From: Bordetella bronchialis
GTDB lineage: Bacteria; Pseudomonadota; Gammaproteobacteria; Burkholderiales; Burkholderiaceae_B
Direction of reading: 5' to 3'
DNA: 64,000 bases
NCBI RefSeq assembly: GCF_001676705.1
Contig: NZ_CP016170.1
Span: 744,001 to 808,000 of the forward strand
The notes beneath the pieces were generated by a model. The model was given only the letters and a program-made list of their open reading frames with translations. It made no database searches and had not been told where the DNA came from. Numbering within the stretch: the first letter of the stretch is position 1; each line of letters opens with the position of its first letter. Position numbers and translations under genes: made by a program. Positions 25,961 through 35,499 of the stretch are shown piece after piece.

Positions 25961-27265
25961 TCAAGTCGATTCGTGGGCCGGCGCCTGCTCCCGCAGCGCC
26001 TTCAGCAAGGCGATGGCGCGGTCCGTGCGCACGTCTTTTTCCTCGGCCATGCGCCGTGCGATGGTATCCACTTCCGCGCCGGTCGCGCCCGCCGTCAGGG
26101 CAATATTGCGCGCGTGCAGGGCCATGTGGCCCCGCTGTATGCCTTCGGTCGCCAGGGCCCGCAAGGCGCCCAGGTTCTGCGCCAGGCCAACGGCGACCGC
26201 GATCTCGGCGAGTTCCTGCGCCGAGCGCACGCCCAGGATTTTCAGGGCCACGCGGGCCAGCGGATGCGTCTTCGTGGCGCCGCCCACCAGCCCCAGTGCC
26301 ATCGGCATTTCGATGGACCCCACCAGCGCGCCCGATGCGTCCTTCTCCCACGCCGTCAGCGAGGTATAGCGTCCCGTGCGGGCGGCATAGGCATGGGCCC
26401 CGGCTTCGATGGCGCGCCAGTCGTTGCCCGTGGCGACGACGACGGGGTCGATGCCGTTCATGATGCCTTTGTTGTGCGTGGCGGCGCGATAGGGGTCGAC
26501 CGCGGCGAATGCCCAGGCGTCCAGGATGCCTTCGATGATCTCCTCGCCGCTGCGTTCGCGCGTGGCCAGTACCGCGGGCGTCAGCCGCACCCGCGCGCGG
26601 GCCAGCCGCAGGTCGGCCAGGTTGGACAGGATGCGCAGGCGTACGGAGCCGCCCGCGATTTCCTCCACCAGCGGCGCCACGGCCTCTGCCATGGTGTTGA
26701 CGGTGTTGGCGCCCATGGCATCGCGCACGTCGACAATGAGATGCACCACCGCCATCGGTCCGCGCGGCGTGTCCGCGAAGATGTGGACTTCGATGTCGCG
26801 GCAGCCGCCGCCCAGTTCGAGCAGTACCTTGTCGCGGCTGTTGGCCAGCGCCAGGATGCGGTCTTTCTGCCGCAGCAGGGCCAGGCGCGCGCCCTGCGGG
26901 TCGGTCAGGCCCAGGATCTGTATCTGCGCGCGCATCAGCGGCGCGCTGCTGGAGGTCTCGAAGCCGCCGCATTCCCGGGCCAGCTTGGCCATGTACGAGG
27001 CGGCGGCGACCACGGAGGGCTCTTCGACGGCCATGGGCACCAGCACGTCGCGGCCGTTCACCTGGAAGTTGGCGGCCACGCCCATCGGCAGCTCGAAGGT
27101 GCCGACGACGTTCTCGATCATGCCGTCGGCGCGATCCAGCGCCAGCGCGCCGGGGCGGGCCAGGGCCAGCCTTTCCTGTTCGTCCAGGCCCACGGCGCGG
27201 ACGATGGCCTGCAGTCGTTCGGTTGGGGAAAGGGCGCGGAAATTGGAGAGGCGCGAATCGACCAC
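25961..27265 (-). CDS. mvaA: Hydroxymethylglutaryl-CoA reductase, class II (degradative)
   Basis: A 434-residue enzyme of the Pseudomonas mevalonii type, which oxidises mevalonate to HMG-CoA with NAD+ in catabolism. ENVVG (51-55) binds CoA; Glu82, Lys266 (HNKGIMNG), Asp282 (TGNDW) and His380 (GHM) correspond to the catalytic residues of the P. mevalonii enzyme with an offset of one. Length is normal. It starts with GTG. It heads an operon with the small membrane protein and TctA-like permease, and diverges from a MocR regulator across a clear operator. No HMG-CoA lyase is nearby. Confidence 0.92.
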   Translation of the reverse strand: MVDSRLSNFRALSPTERLQAIVRAVGLDEQERLALARPGALALDRADGMIENVVGTFELPMGVAANFQVNGRDVLVPMAVEEPSVVAAASYMAKLARECGGFETSSSAPLMRAQIQILGLTDPQGARLALLRQKDRILALANSRDKVLLELGGGCRDIEVHIFADTPRGPMAVVHLIVDVRDAMGANTVNTMAEAVAPLVEEIAGGSVRLRILSNLADLRLARARVRLTPAVLATRERSGEEIIEGILDAWAFAAVDPYRAATHNKGIMNGIDPVVVATGNDWRAIEAGAHAYAARTGRYTSLTAWEKDASGALVGSIEMPMALGLVGGATKTHPLARVALKILGVRSAQELAEIAVAVGLAQNLGALRALATEGIQRGHMALHARNIALTAGATGAEVDTIARRMAEEKDVRTDRAIALLKALREQAPAHEST

Positions 27266-27307
27266 GATGAAATGCTCCGTTCTGGAATCAACGGGTCGAT
27301 CCTAGGT

Positions 27308-27351
27308 AAACTGTACCGCTATTGACAGGTACAGTTTGGGCCAACAGTACC
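27308..27351. promoter_or_regulatory. MocR-type operator: three related 10-bp boxes over divergent promoters
   Basis: AAACTGTACC (27308-27317) and GGTACAGTTT (27328-27337) are a perfect inverted repeat with a 10-base centre; a third box, CAACAGTACC (27342-27351), repeats the first with small changes. MocR regulators often use this mix of inverted and direct boxes. Minus-strand CTGTCA-N18-TAGGAT, a candidate mvaA promoter, lies inside the site, and a plus-strand TTGACA lies between the two boxes. Confidence 0.7.
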
Positions 27352-27396
27352 ATCGCACTGCACCAATTTCCCAAGGCAATATCGTGGATCCCGGTC

Positions 27397-28845
27397 ATGG
27401 ATGACGGCAGGAGACTTCCCGCGCGACGCGACGGGCGCGGCTCGCGCGGGGCGCCCATCGCGGAAGGCCTGGCGCGGCTGATCGGCCAGCAGATCGCCAA
27501 GGGCGTGTACCGCGCCGGCGACAAACTGCCCTCGCTGCGCGAAGTGGCGCAGCTGCATCGCTACGCGAAGAACACCGTCGTGGTCGCCTTTGAAATCCTG
27601 GTGGCGCAGGGTGTGGTCGAACCGCGGCGGGGCTCCGGCTTCTACGTGGTGGACCGGCAGGACGCGCGCAAGCCGGTGGAAGAAGAGTCGGGACAGTTGA
27701 GCCGGGCCATGGACATCGTGTGGCTGATGCGCGAGCAGCTCAAGACGCAGCCGGACGCGGTCGCGGTCGGCGACGGCTTCCCACCGGTGGAGTGGCTGGC
27801 CGATATGCGCATGGACCGCTATCACCAGAAGGTGGTGCGCACGGGGCTGGGCAGCCTGTTCCGCTATGGCGGCCGTTACGGCTATGCACCCCTGCGCGAA
27901 AGCCTGGTGCGCAAGCTGGGCGATATCGGCGTCAATGCCTCGGCATCCCAACTGGTACTGACCCACGGCGCGAATGAAGCCATGGACCTGGTGATCCGCT
28001 ATTTCCTGCCGCCGGGCGCGGCCGTGCTGGTGGACGACCCGGGCTATTACCCGCTGTTCGGCAAGCTGAAGCTGGCCGGCGCCCGCATGCTGGGCGTGCC
28101 GCGCCTGCCCGACGGGCCCGACCTGGCGGTGCTGGAAGATCTATTGGCGCGGGAGAAGCCGCGGCTTTTTTTCACGCAGTCGCTGGCCCACAACCCCACC
28201 GGCTCCGACATCTCCGCGGCCAAGGCCTATCGCGTGCTGCAGCTATGCCAGGCCCATGGCACGCTGGTGGTGGAGAACGATCCGCTGGCGGACTTCAAGC
28301 CTACGTCGGCCGTGCGGCTGGCGGCGCTGGACCAGCTGGCGGGCACCCTGTATATCGGCAGCTTCTCCAAGTCGTTCTCGGCCGCGCTGCGTGTGGGCTT
28401 CATCGCCTGCGATACGGCGCTGGCGAGCGACCTGGCCGACCTGAAGGCCCTGGTGCACGTCAGCAGTTCGGAATACTGCGAACGCATGGTCGATGTCATG
28501 CTGCGCGAGGGCCACTACGAGCGCCACCTGTTCCGCCTGCGCCGCCGGCTGGAGGCCGCCACGGCGCAAGCCTTGAACGTGCTGGATGAGCTGGGCGCCC
28601 GGGTCTTCGCGCGTCCGGCCAGTTCGTTGTATCTGTGGCCGGCCTTCCCGGGTATCGAGGACACGGTGGCCCTGGCCCGCGAACTGCTGCCGGAAAAAAT
28701 CCTGCTCGCGCCGGGACGGGTATTCAGCGTCGATGCGGACAAGGTGTCGCCCTGGTCGCGCTGCAACGTCGGCGCGCTGGTCGACGAGCGTTTCCGCGGC
28801 GCGCTGCGCCGCCGTATCGCCGCGTCGCCTAGAATGCCCGGATAA
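27397..28845 (+). CDS. MocR-family regulator (GntR helix-turn-helix fused to aminotransferase-like domain)
   Basis: A 482-residue MocR protein. The GntR winged helix occupies about residues 18-90 (AIGQ-type helix, DKLPSLREVAQLHRYAKNTVV), and a fold-type I PLP domain follows with Lys325 in GSFSKSFSAALR as the PLP lysine. Such proteins sense PLP-linked amines or carboxylates and activate neighbouring genes. It diverges from mvaA, and the three-box operator lies between. The frame opens 25 codons earlier inside the operator, so the ATG at MDDGRRLP is preferred. Confidence 0.85.
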   Translation: MDDGRRLPARRDGRGSRGAPIAEGLARLIGQQIAKGVYRAGDKLPSLREVAQLHRYAKNTVVVAFEILVAQGVVEPRRGSGFYVVDRQDARKPVEEESGQLSRAMDIVWLMREQLKTQPDAVAVGDGFPPVEWLADMRMDRYHQKVVRTGLGSLFRYGGRYGYAPLRESLVRKLGDIGVNASASQLVLTHGANEAMDLVIRYFLPPGAAVLVDDPGYYPLFGKLKLAGARMLGVPRLPDGPDLAVLEDLLAREKPRLFFTQSLAHNPTGSDISAAKAYRVLQLCQAHGTLVVENDPLADFKPTSAVRLAALDQLAGTLYIGSFSKSFSAALRVGFIACDTALASDLADLKALVHVSSSEYCERMVDVMLREGHYERHLFRLRRRLEAATAQALNVLDELGARVFARPASSLYLWPAFPGIEDTVALARELLPEKILLAPGRVFSVDADKVSPWSRCNVGALVDERFRGALRRRIAASPRMPG

Positions 28846-28863
28846 CCATTCCGCGGATATCCG

Positions 28864-29130
28864 ATGAAAAAGACCGATCTCGAGAAAAACAAGGCCCTGA
28901 AGCTGATGGGCAAGCTCAACGCGGCCACGCCGCCCGGGCGCTATGCCGGCGCCGCGCCCGCGCCCGATCGCCGCGAGCAGCGCCGCCTGGACCAGGCGGC
29001 CGGCCTCGTGCCGTTTCCGGTCAAGCTGCGCCAGCCCTTGATCGACGCCTTGCGCGCCAAGGCCGAGGCCGATGGGGTCAGTGTCAACGATGTCATCAAC
29101 GATCTGCTGGCCAATGCGCTGAAAGGCTGA
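28864..29130 (+). CDS. Small conserved-type protein of unknown function
   Basis: An 88-residue, strongly charged protein that I do not recognise. The N-terminal half is basic and proline/alanine-rich; the C-terminal half ([32 protein letters not shown]) looks like a ribbon-helix-helix or coiled pair of helices. It starts 18 bases after the MocR gene and ends 4 bases before the YaiI gene, so it is probably co-transcribed. A small DNA-binding or antitoxin-like role is possible but unproven; no toxin partner is seen. Confidence 0.65.
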   Translation: MKKTDLEKNKALKLMGKLNAATPPGRYAGAAPAPDRREQRRLDQAAGLVPFPVKLRQPLIDALRAKAEADGVSVNDVINDLLANALKG

Positions 29131-29134
29131 CGGC

Positions 29135-29590
29135 ATGCATATCTGGGTCGACGCCGATGCCTGTCCCGCCGTCATCAAGGAAATCCTGTACCGCGCGGCG
29201 CAACGATGGCAGCGATCCCTGACGCTGGTGGCCAACCAGATGCTGCGCACGCCACCGTCGCCCTTGATCCGCGCCGTGCAGGTGCCGCGCGGCTTCGATG
29301 TGGCGGATGACTACATCGTGCGGCACGTCCAAGCCGGAGACCTGGTCATCACCGGCGATATTCCGCTGGCCGCGCAGGTATTGGACAAGCACGCCTTGGC
29401 GCTCAGCCCGCGCGGCGAACGCTACACGGCCGACACCATACGCGAGCGCCTGTCCATGCGGGACATGATGGAAGACCTGCGCAATGCCGGCGTGGACGTC
29501 GGCGGGCCCGCGGCACTCAGCCAGGCGGATCGCCGCGCCTTCGGCAATGCGCTGGATCGCCTGATGCTGGCGGCGCGGCGCGACGCTTGA
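29135..29590 (+). CDS. yaiI: YaiI/YqxD-family protein (DUF188)
   Basis: A 151-residue protein opening with [16 protein letters not shown], the hallmark of the YaiI/YqxD family, whose fold resembles PIN-type nucleases. Acidic residues Asp6, Asp8 and later GDIPLA cluster as in the family. Usual length. Function is not established in the family. It closes a short co-directional run after the MocR gene. The 125-base spacer that follows contains nothing I can support. Confidence 0.85.
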   Translation: MHIWVDADACPAVIKEILYRAAQRWQRSLTLVANQMLRTPPSPLIRAVQVPRGFDVADDYIVRHVQAGDLVITGDIPLAAQVLDKHALALSPRGERYTADTIRERLSMRDMMEDLRNAGVDVGGPAALSQADRRAFGNALDRLMLAARRDA

Positions 29591-29715
29591 GCCCTGCAAC
29601 CCCGGGCACGGGAATACGCGCCTGGTCATCGAATTCCCGCTGCTGCGGGACATGACGCGCGCGGGGGGCGGGCGCCTTTCACCCATGCGCATGGAATGGC
29701 GGCGGCCGGGTTCGC

Positions 29716-30606
29716 TCAGGAGCCGCTTCCCTGGCGCTCCAGCCATGAACGGAATAGCGCGATGCGTTCATCGCCGGATTTTTCGTCGGCGACATAGGTG
29801 CAATAGCTGCGCGATGGCAGGCGCGGACCCGGGAAGGGCGTGACGAGCCGGCCACAGGCAAGATCGTCGGCGACCAGCGCGGTGGGGCCCATGGCGACGC
29901 CGATGCCGTCGATGGCGGCCTGCAAGGTCAGGTAGAAGTGGTCGAAGGTCAGCGTGGCGGCTGGCCGCAGCGCGGCGATCTGCGCGCCCGCCAGCCAGTC
30001 CGGCCACAATCGCGGCAGGCTCGATGTGTGCAGCAAAGTGTGGTGCCGCAGGTCTTCCGGCGATCGCAGCGGCATGCGGCGCAAAAGCGCCGGACTGCAG
30101 ACCGGCAGTCTTTCCTCGGTAAGGAAAGGCCGCATCGAATAGCCGTAGAACGTGTCCGGGCCGCCCCGGATGACGACGTCGTAGTCTTCCTTCAGGCTTT
30201 CCAGCGGCCCGTTGGACGTCTCTATCCTGACTTCCACGCCGGGATGGTCCGCGCGGAATCGCGCCAGCCTGGGTACCAGCCATCGCAGGGTGAATGTGGC
30301 CGGCGCGTTCACGGAAAGTACGCGGGCGTCTGTTTCGGTTACGCCGTAGCGCGCGGTGGCCTGCGAGAGCTGTTCGAACAAGGGGCCGATCTTTTGCAGG
30401 TAAGCGGCCGCGGCTGGCGTCAGCTGCACGCGGCGGTTATGCCGCTCGAACAGGGACGAGCCCAGCCACGCTTCCAGCAGGCGTATGTGCTGGCTGATGG
30501 CGCCGTGCGTCACGTGCAGCTCGGCGGCCGCTTCCTTGAAGCTGCCGAGCCGGCCAGCGGCTTCGAAGGCCCGCAAGGCATTCAGCGGGGGCAGGACTCT
30601 TTTCAT
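29716..30606 (-). CDS. LysR-family regulator, GcvA-like
   Basis: A 296-residue LysR protein with LPPLNALRAFEAAGRLGSFKEAAAELHVTHGAISQHIRLLE at the N-terminus and the APATFTLRWLVPRLARFR landmark of the GcvA branch. The frame runs 48 codons upstream over the spacer, but the ATG at MKRVLPPL matches the family. It diverges from an SDR gene with a 106-base spacer, its probable target. Confidence 0.87.
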   Translation of the reverse strand: MKRVLPPLNALRAFEAAGRLGSFKEAAAELHVTHGAISQHIRLLEAWLGSSLFERHNRRVQLTPAAAAYLQKIGPLFEQLSQATARYGVTETDARVLSVNAPATFTLRWLVPRLARFRADHPGVEVRIETSNGPLESLKEDYDVVIRGGPDTFYGYSMRPFLTEERLPVCSPALLRRMPLRSPEDLRHHTLLHTSSLPRLWPDWLAGAQIAALRPAATLTFDHFYLTLQAAIDGIGVAMGPTALVADDLACGRLVTPFPGPRLPSRSYCTYVADEKSGDERIALFRSWLERQGSGS

Positions 30607-30712
30607 CGTTCGAGTAGTTTTTCTAACGCGACATGCCAGATTATCTGCGTTGTCGGGCGTGATAGGGATAGATAAGCTAAAGCATTGCTCAACCACGATC
30701 AAGGTCCACATC

Positions 30713-31474
30713 ATGAACACGACTGCCCAGGCTCCCCTGATTCTTGTCACTGGAGGAAGCCGCGGCGTCGGCGCGGCGACGGCGCGGCTTGCCGCCGCGC
30801 AAGGCTATGACGTGGCGATCAGCTTCGTCTCCAACGAAGCCGCGGCGCGCGAGGTGGCGGCCGATGTGGAAGCCGCCGGGCGCCGCGCGCTGGCCATGCG
30901 GGCGGATAGCGCGGACCCGGCGCAGGTTGCCGGCTTGTTCGCCGCGATAGACCGCCAGTTCGGCCGCATCGACGTACTGGTGAACAACGCCGCGATACTG
31001 GAGCGGCAGTCCCGCCTGGAGGACCTGGGCTTCGACCGCATGCGGCGTATTTTCGCGGTCAACGCGATCGGCCCCATCCTGTGCGCGCAGCAGGCGGCGA
31101 AGCGGATGTCCTATCGGCACGAGGGGCGCGGCGGCGCGGTGATCAATGTCTCGTCGGCGGCGGCGCGGCTGGGCAGTCCCAACGAATACGTGGACTACGC
31201 CGCATCGAAGGGCGCCCTGGAGACCTTCACGACCGGCTTCGCCAAGGAAGTGGCGCGCGAGGGAATACGCGTGAACTGCGTGCGGCCGGGACACATCTAC
31301 ACCGAGATGCATGCCAGCGGCGGCGAGCCGGGCCGGGTGGATCGCGTCAAGGATTCGATCCCCATGGGGCGGGGCGGCCAACCGGAGGAAGTCGCGCGCG
31401 CCATCCTGTGGCTGGCAAGCGCGGAGGCCTCCTTCGTCACCGGCACCTTCTTGGATGTAACGGGCGGCAAGTGA
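30713..31474 (+). CDS. Short-chain dehydrogenase/reductase
   Basis: A 253-residue classical SDR. TGGSRGVG (13-20) binds NAD(P), NNAA (91-94) is the structural motif, and Ser148, Tyr162 and Lys166 (YAASK) form the active site; VRPGHIYTEM and VTGTFLDVTGG complete the FabG-like pattern. The frame stays open into the divergent LysR gene, but this ATG is the normal start. It is probably controlled by that LysR protein. Substrate unknown. Confidence 0.9.
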   Translation: MNTTAQAPLILVTGGSRGVGAATARLAAAQGYDVAISFVSNEAAAREVAADVEAAGRRALAMRADSADPAQVAGLFAAIDRQFGRIDVLVNNAAILERQSRLEDLGFDRMRRIFAVNAIGPILCAQQAAKRMSYRHEGRGGAVINVSSAAARLGSPNEYVDYAASKGALETFTTGFAKEVAREGIRVNCVRPGHIYTEMHASGGEPGRVDRVKDSIPMGRGGQPEEVARAILWLASAEASFVTGTFLDVTGGK

Positions 31475-31495
31475 GCCCGGGGTGGTAACGCATCA

Positions 31496-31573
31496 GGGCA
31501 GGCGGCAAGCGGGCCATGGAGGCGGCAGGTAAGCCAGGGCAGTCGGCGAGTGGACCAGGCACGCGGCAATCCA
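31496..31573. repeat. Four imperfect 20-21 bp tandem repeats upstream of terC
   Basis: Units begin at 31496, 31517, 31537 and 31558 (the last partial). Each contains a core close to GGCGGCAAG and, in the first three, ends in a conserved CCA. They fill the spacer between the SDR stop and the terC promoter region. They are neither CRISPR-like (no spacers) nor coding. They could be binding sites or just slippage products. Confidence 0.55.
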
Positions 31574-31638
31574 GACTTGGTATCTCTGTATGATAGGTCG
31601 CCACGGCGCGCGGGCGCCGCACGAGCCGGAGAGCGCGT

Positions 31639-32394
31639 ATGGATTACCTGTTATCGCTTGCCCAGCAACCTGCCGCCTGGATCGCCCTGGCGACACTCAT
31701 CGCGATGGAAGTCGTGCTCGGCATCGACAACCTGATCTTTATCTCCATCCTGACGAACAAGCTGCCGGCGTCCCAGCAGGCGCGCGGCCGGCGCATCGGT
31801 ATCGGACTGGCCCTGGTCCTGCGGCTGGCCTTGCTCGGCACGGTGGCATTCATCGTGCAGCTGACGCAGCCCCTGTTCGAGCTGTTCGGGCGCGGTGTGT
31901 CCTGGCGCGACCTGATCCTGATCGCGGGCGGCCTGTTCCTGGTCTGGAAGGCAACCAAGGAAATCCATCATCACGTCGACCCGGATCCCGCCGGCGACCT
32001 GTTCGAGGGCAAGACGGCCACCATCGGCTTTGCCGCGGCCATCGGCCAGATCCTTTTGCTGGACCTGGTGTTCTCGATCGACAGCATCATCACCGCAGTG
32101 GGCATGACGGAGCATATTCCCATCATGTTCATCGCGGTCATTGTCGCGGTGCTGACCATGCTGGTGGCCGCCGATCCGCTGGCCCGCTTCATCCAGCGCA
32201 ATCCCACCGTCGTCATGCTGGCGCTGGGATTCTTGCTGATGATAGGCATGACGCTGATCGCGGAGGGCTTCGGTGCCCATGTGCCCAAGGGCTATATCTA
32301 CGCCGCAATGGCGTTTTCCGCGCTGATCGAAGGCCTGAACCTGATGGCGCGGCGCACCCGGAGCCGCCGGACCGCGGGCCAGGACGAGCACTGA
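31639..32394 (+). CDS. TerC-family integral membrane protein
   Basis: A 251-residue, seven-helix protein. [20 protein letters not shown] and the second half [16 protein letters not shown] carry the in-membrane acidic residues of TerC/Alx proteins, linked to manganese or other metal export. A soluble loop near residue 110 separates the halves. No yybP-ykoY riboswitch is apparent in its short leader (about 45 bases). It has a GGAGAG ribosome site and is not in an obvious operon. Confidence 0.87.
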   Translation: MDYLLSLAQQPAAWIALATLIAMEVVLGIDNLIFISILTNKLPASQQARGRRIGIGLALVLRLALLGTVAFIVQLTQPLFELFGRGVSWRDLILIAGGLFLVWKATKEIHHHVDPDPAGDLFEGKTATIGFAAAIGQILLLDLVFSIDSIITAVGMTEHIPIMFIAVIVAVLTMLVAADPLARFIQRNPTVVMLALGFLLMIGMTLIAEGFGAHVPKGYIYAAMAFSALIEGLNLMARRTRSRRTAGQDEH

Positions 32395-32448
32395 GCGCGG
32401 CCCGGGCGGGGGCCGCGTGAAGGCAGGCGCTCTCCCGCCAAAGAGCAC

Positions 32449-33429
32449 TCAGGCGGGGGCCGGCCGCACCGCCCGCGCCAGGCGCATTACCGTGACGCCG
32501 GGCTTGAGCTGTCGAAGCGAGGGCATGACCAGCGTGCAGCGGTCGTAGGGCGTGACGATGGCCTGGCCGTCCGCCCACCCCAGCACCGTGCCGGCCTTTT
32601 CCAGGGTTTCCAGTCCTTTCCAGGCTTGGGAAAACCGCAGGTCCATGGACGGCGCGACCACCGCGTCGGTGACCTGGAGCACCTGCTGCGCGGCGGGATC
32701 GGGCAGCCGCCATCGCGCGGGAATATCGTCCCGGTCGACCACGCCGGACGCCGCCAGCATGCGCGCGGCCATGTCGCGGGCCACGCCATGGGACGCCGGG
32801 TCGCCATGGAAGCCGCACTCGATCAGCAGCGCGCAGGCATCGTCGCGCGAGGGGTCGCCGAAGCGCCCGAAGTCGCGCATGCGCACGCCGTCTTCGTGGC
32901 CCGCGTCGACGATGACATGGGCCGGGGCTTTCAGTTCCCGGGCCAGGGCGATGTTGCGAGCCAGCAGGCCGGTCAGCAGCAGTGGCGCGCCGGGTTCGTG
33001 CATGGAGTGCAGGTCCAGCAGCCAGTCGGCGCGTTCCACCCATGGCCGCAACGCCGCGGCACGGCGGCTATCCGCAGTCCGGGCATGCTCGAGCCGGGCG
33101 GCGGTCCAGACGCGGTTCATGTCTTCGTCCACGAACCGGGCCGCATCGCAGCGGGCCGGATCGAAGCGGTCGAAGGCTTCGAGATTGCAGAACGCCAGGG
33201 TCAGGCTGCCGCGGCGCGGACGCAGCCCGGCCGCCAGCAGGTCCTTGAGCGCCCATGCGCCGCACAGCTCGTTGCCGTGCACCAGCGCGGAAATCATCAG
33301 GCAGCGGCCGGGCAGCCCGGAATCGAAGTGCCATACACCGGGCGTACCCGTGTTGCCGATGCGCTCTGCGTCGAGGCCCGGCGTGGATAGTGCGAAGTTC
33401 ATGAAGCGTCCGTTGCGGGTTGCGGCCAT
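32449..33429 (-). CDS. Succinylglutamate desuccinylase/aspartoacylase-family zinc hydrolase
   Basis: A 326-residue M14-type deacylase. His51-x-x-Glu54 in LVHGNE and His141 in LLDLHSMH are the zinc ligands, and Glu204 in LIECGFHGD is the likely general base. AstE and aspartoacylase remove acyl groups from N-acyl amino acids. An in-frame ATG nine codons in (33402) is an alternative start; neither has a good ribosome site. It begins 18 bases after a Bug gene stop, so an imported acyl-amino acid may be its substrate. Confidence 0.83.
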   Translation of the reverse strand: MAATRNGRFMNFALSTPGLDAERIGNTGTPGVWHFDSGLPGRCLMISALVHGNELCGAWALKDLLAAGLRPRRGSLTLAFCNLEAFDRFDPARCDAARFVDEDMNRVWTAARLEHARTADSRRAAALRPWVERADWLLDLHSMHEPGAPLLLTGLLARNIALARELKAPAHVIVDAGHEDGVRMRDFGRFGDPSRDDACALLIECGFHGDPASHGVARDMAARMLAASGVVDRDDIPARWRLPDPAAQQVLQVTDAVVAPSMDLRFSQAWKGLETLEKAGTVLGWADGQAIVTPYDRCTLVMPSLRQLKPGVTVMRLARAVRPAPA

Positions 33430-33447
33430 CGTGGGGCACAGGCGTGA

Positions 33448-34452
33448 CTATTGGGCTTCGATCCTGGCGGCCTTGACCAGCGCCCGGTACTTGCCGGTTT
33501 CCGCCGCCTGGAACGCCGCCAGATCCACGCCCGGCTGGGCGATCTCGGCGCCCGCGTCGCGCATCTTGACGCGGAATTGCTCGGACGCCAGGATCCCATC
33601 CAGCGCGGTGCGCAGCCTGGCCACCACGGCTTGGGGCAGGCCGGGGGGACCGTACAGCGCGAACCAGACGTTGATGTCGACGCTTTCGAAGCCCGGCGTG
33701 GCGGCCAGGGGCGCGATCTCCGGCGCGGTGGCGGAGGCTTTGTTTTCCGTCAGGCCCAGGGCGACGATCTTGCCGCCCCGTACTTGCGGCAAGGCGGAGG
33801 ACAGCACCAGGATGCCGAAATCCAGCTGGCCGCTCATCAGGTCGGTGACCATAGGCGCGACGCCCCGATACGGGACATGGCCGACCTGGGTTTGCGTGGC
33901 CTGGTTGATCATCTCGCCTGCCAGGTGCAGCGCGGTGCCCACGCCGGACGAGCCGAAGTTATAGGTCCCGGGGGCCGCGCCACGCACTTTTCGCAGATAC
34001 TCCGCGGCGGTTTTCACTCCCGCGCCGGGGCTGGCCGCCAGCACCATGGGCTGGGAGCCGACCAACCCCACGGCGGTGAAGTCCTTGGCGCCGTCGTACT
34101 TGACGGCCGTGCTGATCATGCCGGCGATGACCATCTCGTTGGTGGCCCCCAGCAGCAGCGTGTAGCCGTCGGGTTCGGCACGCGCCACGCGTTGCGCGCC
34201 TATGGTGCCGCCGGCGCCTCCCAGGTTCTCGATGACGACTGCCTGGCCCAGGCGCTTGGACAGTTCCTCGCCCAACAGGCGCGCGGTAAGGTCGACGCTG
34301 CCGCCGGCGGGATAACCCACGACCAGCGAAATGGTGCGCGTGGGATATTCGGCGGCGGACGCGGCGGAGGCGGCGGCAAGCGCGGTGGCCGCGCACAAGG
34401 CTGCACACAAGGCCGCGCAGCCTTTGCGCAGCCGGTACGTAACGGTGTTCAT
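33448..34452 (-). CDS. Bug/TctC-type periplasmic solute-binding receptor
   Basis: A 334-residue Bug receptor with a long signal peptide (residues 1-34, several alanine-rich repeats, cleavage near ASA) and then EYPTRTISLVVGYPAGGSVDLTAR, VVIENLGGAGG and DGYTLLLG. The frame opens 37 codons upstream without homology. It is the first gene of a pair with the aspartoacylase-like hydrolase and lies downstream of a LysR gene on the same strand. Ligand unknown, perhaps an N-acyl amino acid. Confidence 0.9.
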   Translation of the reverse strand: MNTVTYRLRKGCAALCAALCAATALAAASAASAAEYPTRTISLVVGYPAGGSVDLTARLLGEELSKRLGQAVVIENLGGAGGTIGAQRVARAEPDGYTLLLGATNEMVIAGMISTAVKYDGAKDFTAVGLVGSQPMVLAASPGAGVKTAAEYLRKVRGAAPGTYNFGSSGVGTALHLAGEMINQATQTQVGHVPYRGVAPMVTDLMSGQLDFGILVLSSALPQVRGGKIVALGLTENKASATAPEIAPLAATPGFESVDINVWFALYGPPGLPQAVVARLRTALDGILASEQFRVKMRDAGAEIAQPGVDLAAFQAAETGKYRALVKAARIEAQ

Positions 34453-34584
34453 GGATTCTCCCTGGGGGCTGGTTGGACGGCTGGGCCGTCTCTCTGGTCT
34501 CAGGGCGTATTGTCGGGCGCAACGGCCGGCGCCCCGTGCCGAAACGGCACGCAGCCGTGCCATTTGTGCGTGGGCCGCGTGGGT

Positions 34585-35499
34585 TCAGGATATGCGGCGG
34601 GCGGTGGCGGCCCAGGCCGCTTCGGCCAGTTCGGTCATCCGCGCCCGTGGCCGGTACAGGCGGATTTCGAAGGCGACCTCGTCGCTGCGTCCGCCCAATG
34701 CGGCCAGCGTGCCGCGCCGGCAATCGGCGATCACCATCGACCAGGGCAGCCAGGCCACGCCCAATCCGTTGGCCACCGCGCCGTGCGTGGCGTCCAGCGA
34801 ATCGCTGCGCATGAAAGGCGTCAGCGCATATGGCGTGGTGTCCAGGCGATCTCCCAGGATGCGCGCCATCGCGAGGCCGCCGGCGTAGGCGATCAAGGGC
34901 GTGGGGCGGCCGCCTTCGCGCAGCGCATAGCGCGGTTGTCCGCGCGTATCGACCTGCGTGACCGGCACCAGCTTGTCGGTCGCCAGCGTGATGTATCGAT
35001 ACCGTTGCGGGCTTAGCGACGCCGACATGGCCGGATGCTCGTAGCAGCACAACATGTCGACCTTGTTCTGTTCCAGCCTGACGACGACATCCTGCATTCT
35101 TCCGGTCGAGATCTCCACCTGCGTCCGACCCGTCAGGACTTTGGGGGCGCGGTGCCGCAGCCGGGCCACCCAGTCCGCGACCAGCGTGCGCGCAAGGCTG
35201 CGGCCGGTCGCGATGCGCAGTACCGCGTCGCCATTGCCGCTGAAACCGCGCATGCCGTGGCGCGCCACGCTCATTTGCTCCACCACCTGTATGGCGGTCT
35301 TCAGCAAAGCCTCGCCTTCCGGTGTGAGCGTCGCGGGTTGCTGGCCGCGGCGAACCAGCGGTACGCCCGCCCAGGCTTCCAGGGTACGGATGCGGCGGCC
35401 GAAGGCGGGATGCGTGACGTGCCGCAGTTCCGCCGCGCGCACGAAGCTGCCGGTGCGCGCCAGCGCGATCAGGTCTTCGAGCAGTTTCAGGTCGGGCAT
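34585..35499 (-). CDS. LysR-family transcriptional regulator
   Basis: A 304-residue LysR protein: MPDLKLLEDLIALARTGSFVRAAELRHVTHPAFGRRIRTLEAW gives the helix-turn-helix, then an effector domain. The HPAFGRRI recognition helix is a known subgroup variant. It is co-directional with the Bug/aspartoacylase pair (133-base gap) and could activate it. The frame extends 113 codons upstream but lacks homology there. The 250-base spacer upstream (35500-35749) contains no other supported feature. Confidence 0.87.
   Translation of the reverse strand: MPDLKLLEDLIALARTGSFVRAAELRHVTHPAFGRRIRTLEAWAGVPLVRRGQQPATLTPEGEALLKTAIQVVEQMSVARHGMRGFSGNGDAVLRIATGRSLARTLVADWVARLRHRAPKVLTGRTQVEISTGRMQDVVVRLEQNKVDMLCCYEHPAMSASLSPQRYRYITLATDKLVPVTQVDTRGQPRYALREGGRPTPLIAYAGGLAMARILGDRLDTTPYALTPFMRSDSLDATHGAVANGLGVAWLPWSMVIADCRRGTLAALGGRSDEVAFEIRLYRPRARMTELAEAAWAATARRIS

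Noticed and set aside
31639-31640. yybP-ykoY (manganese) riboswitch expected before terC
   Set aside because: The leader is only about 45 bases and shows no matching helix pattern.
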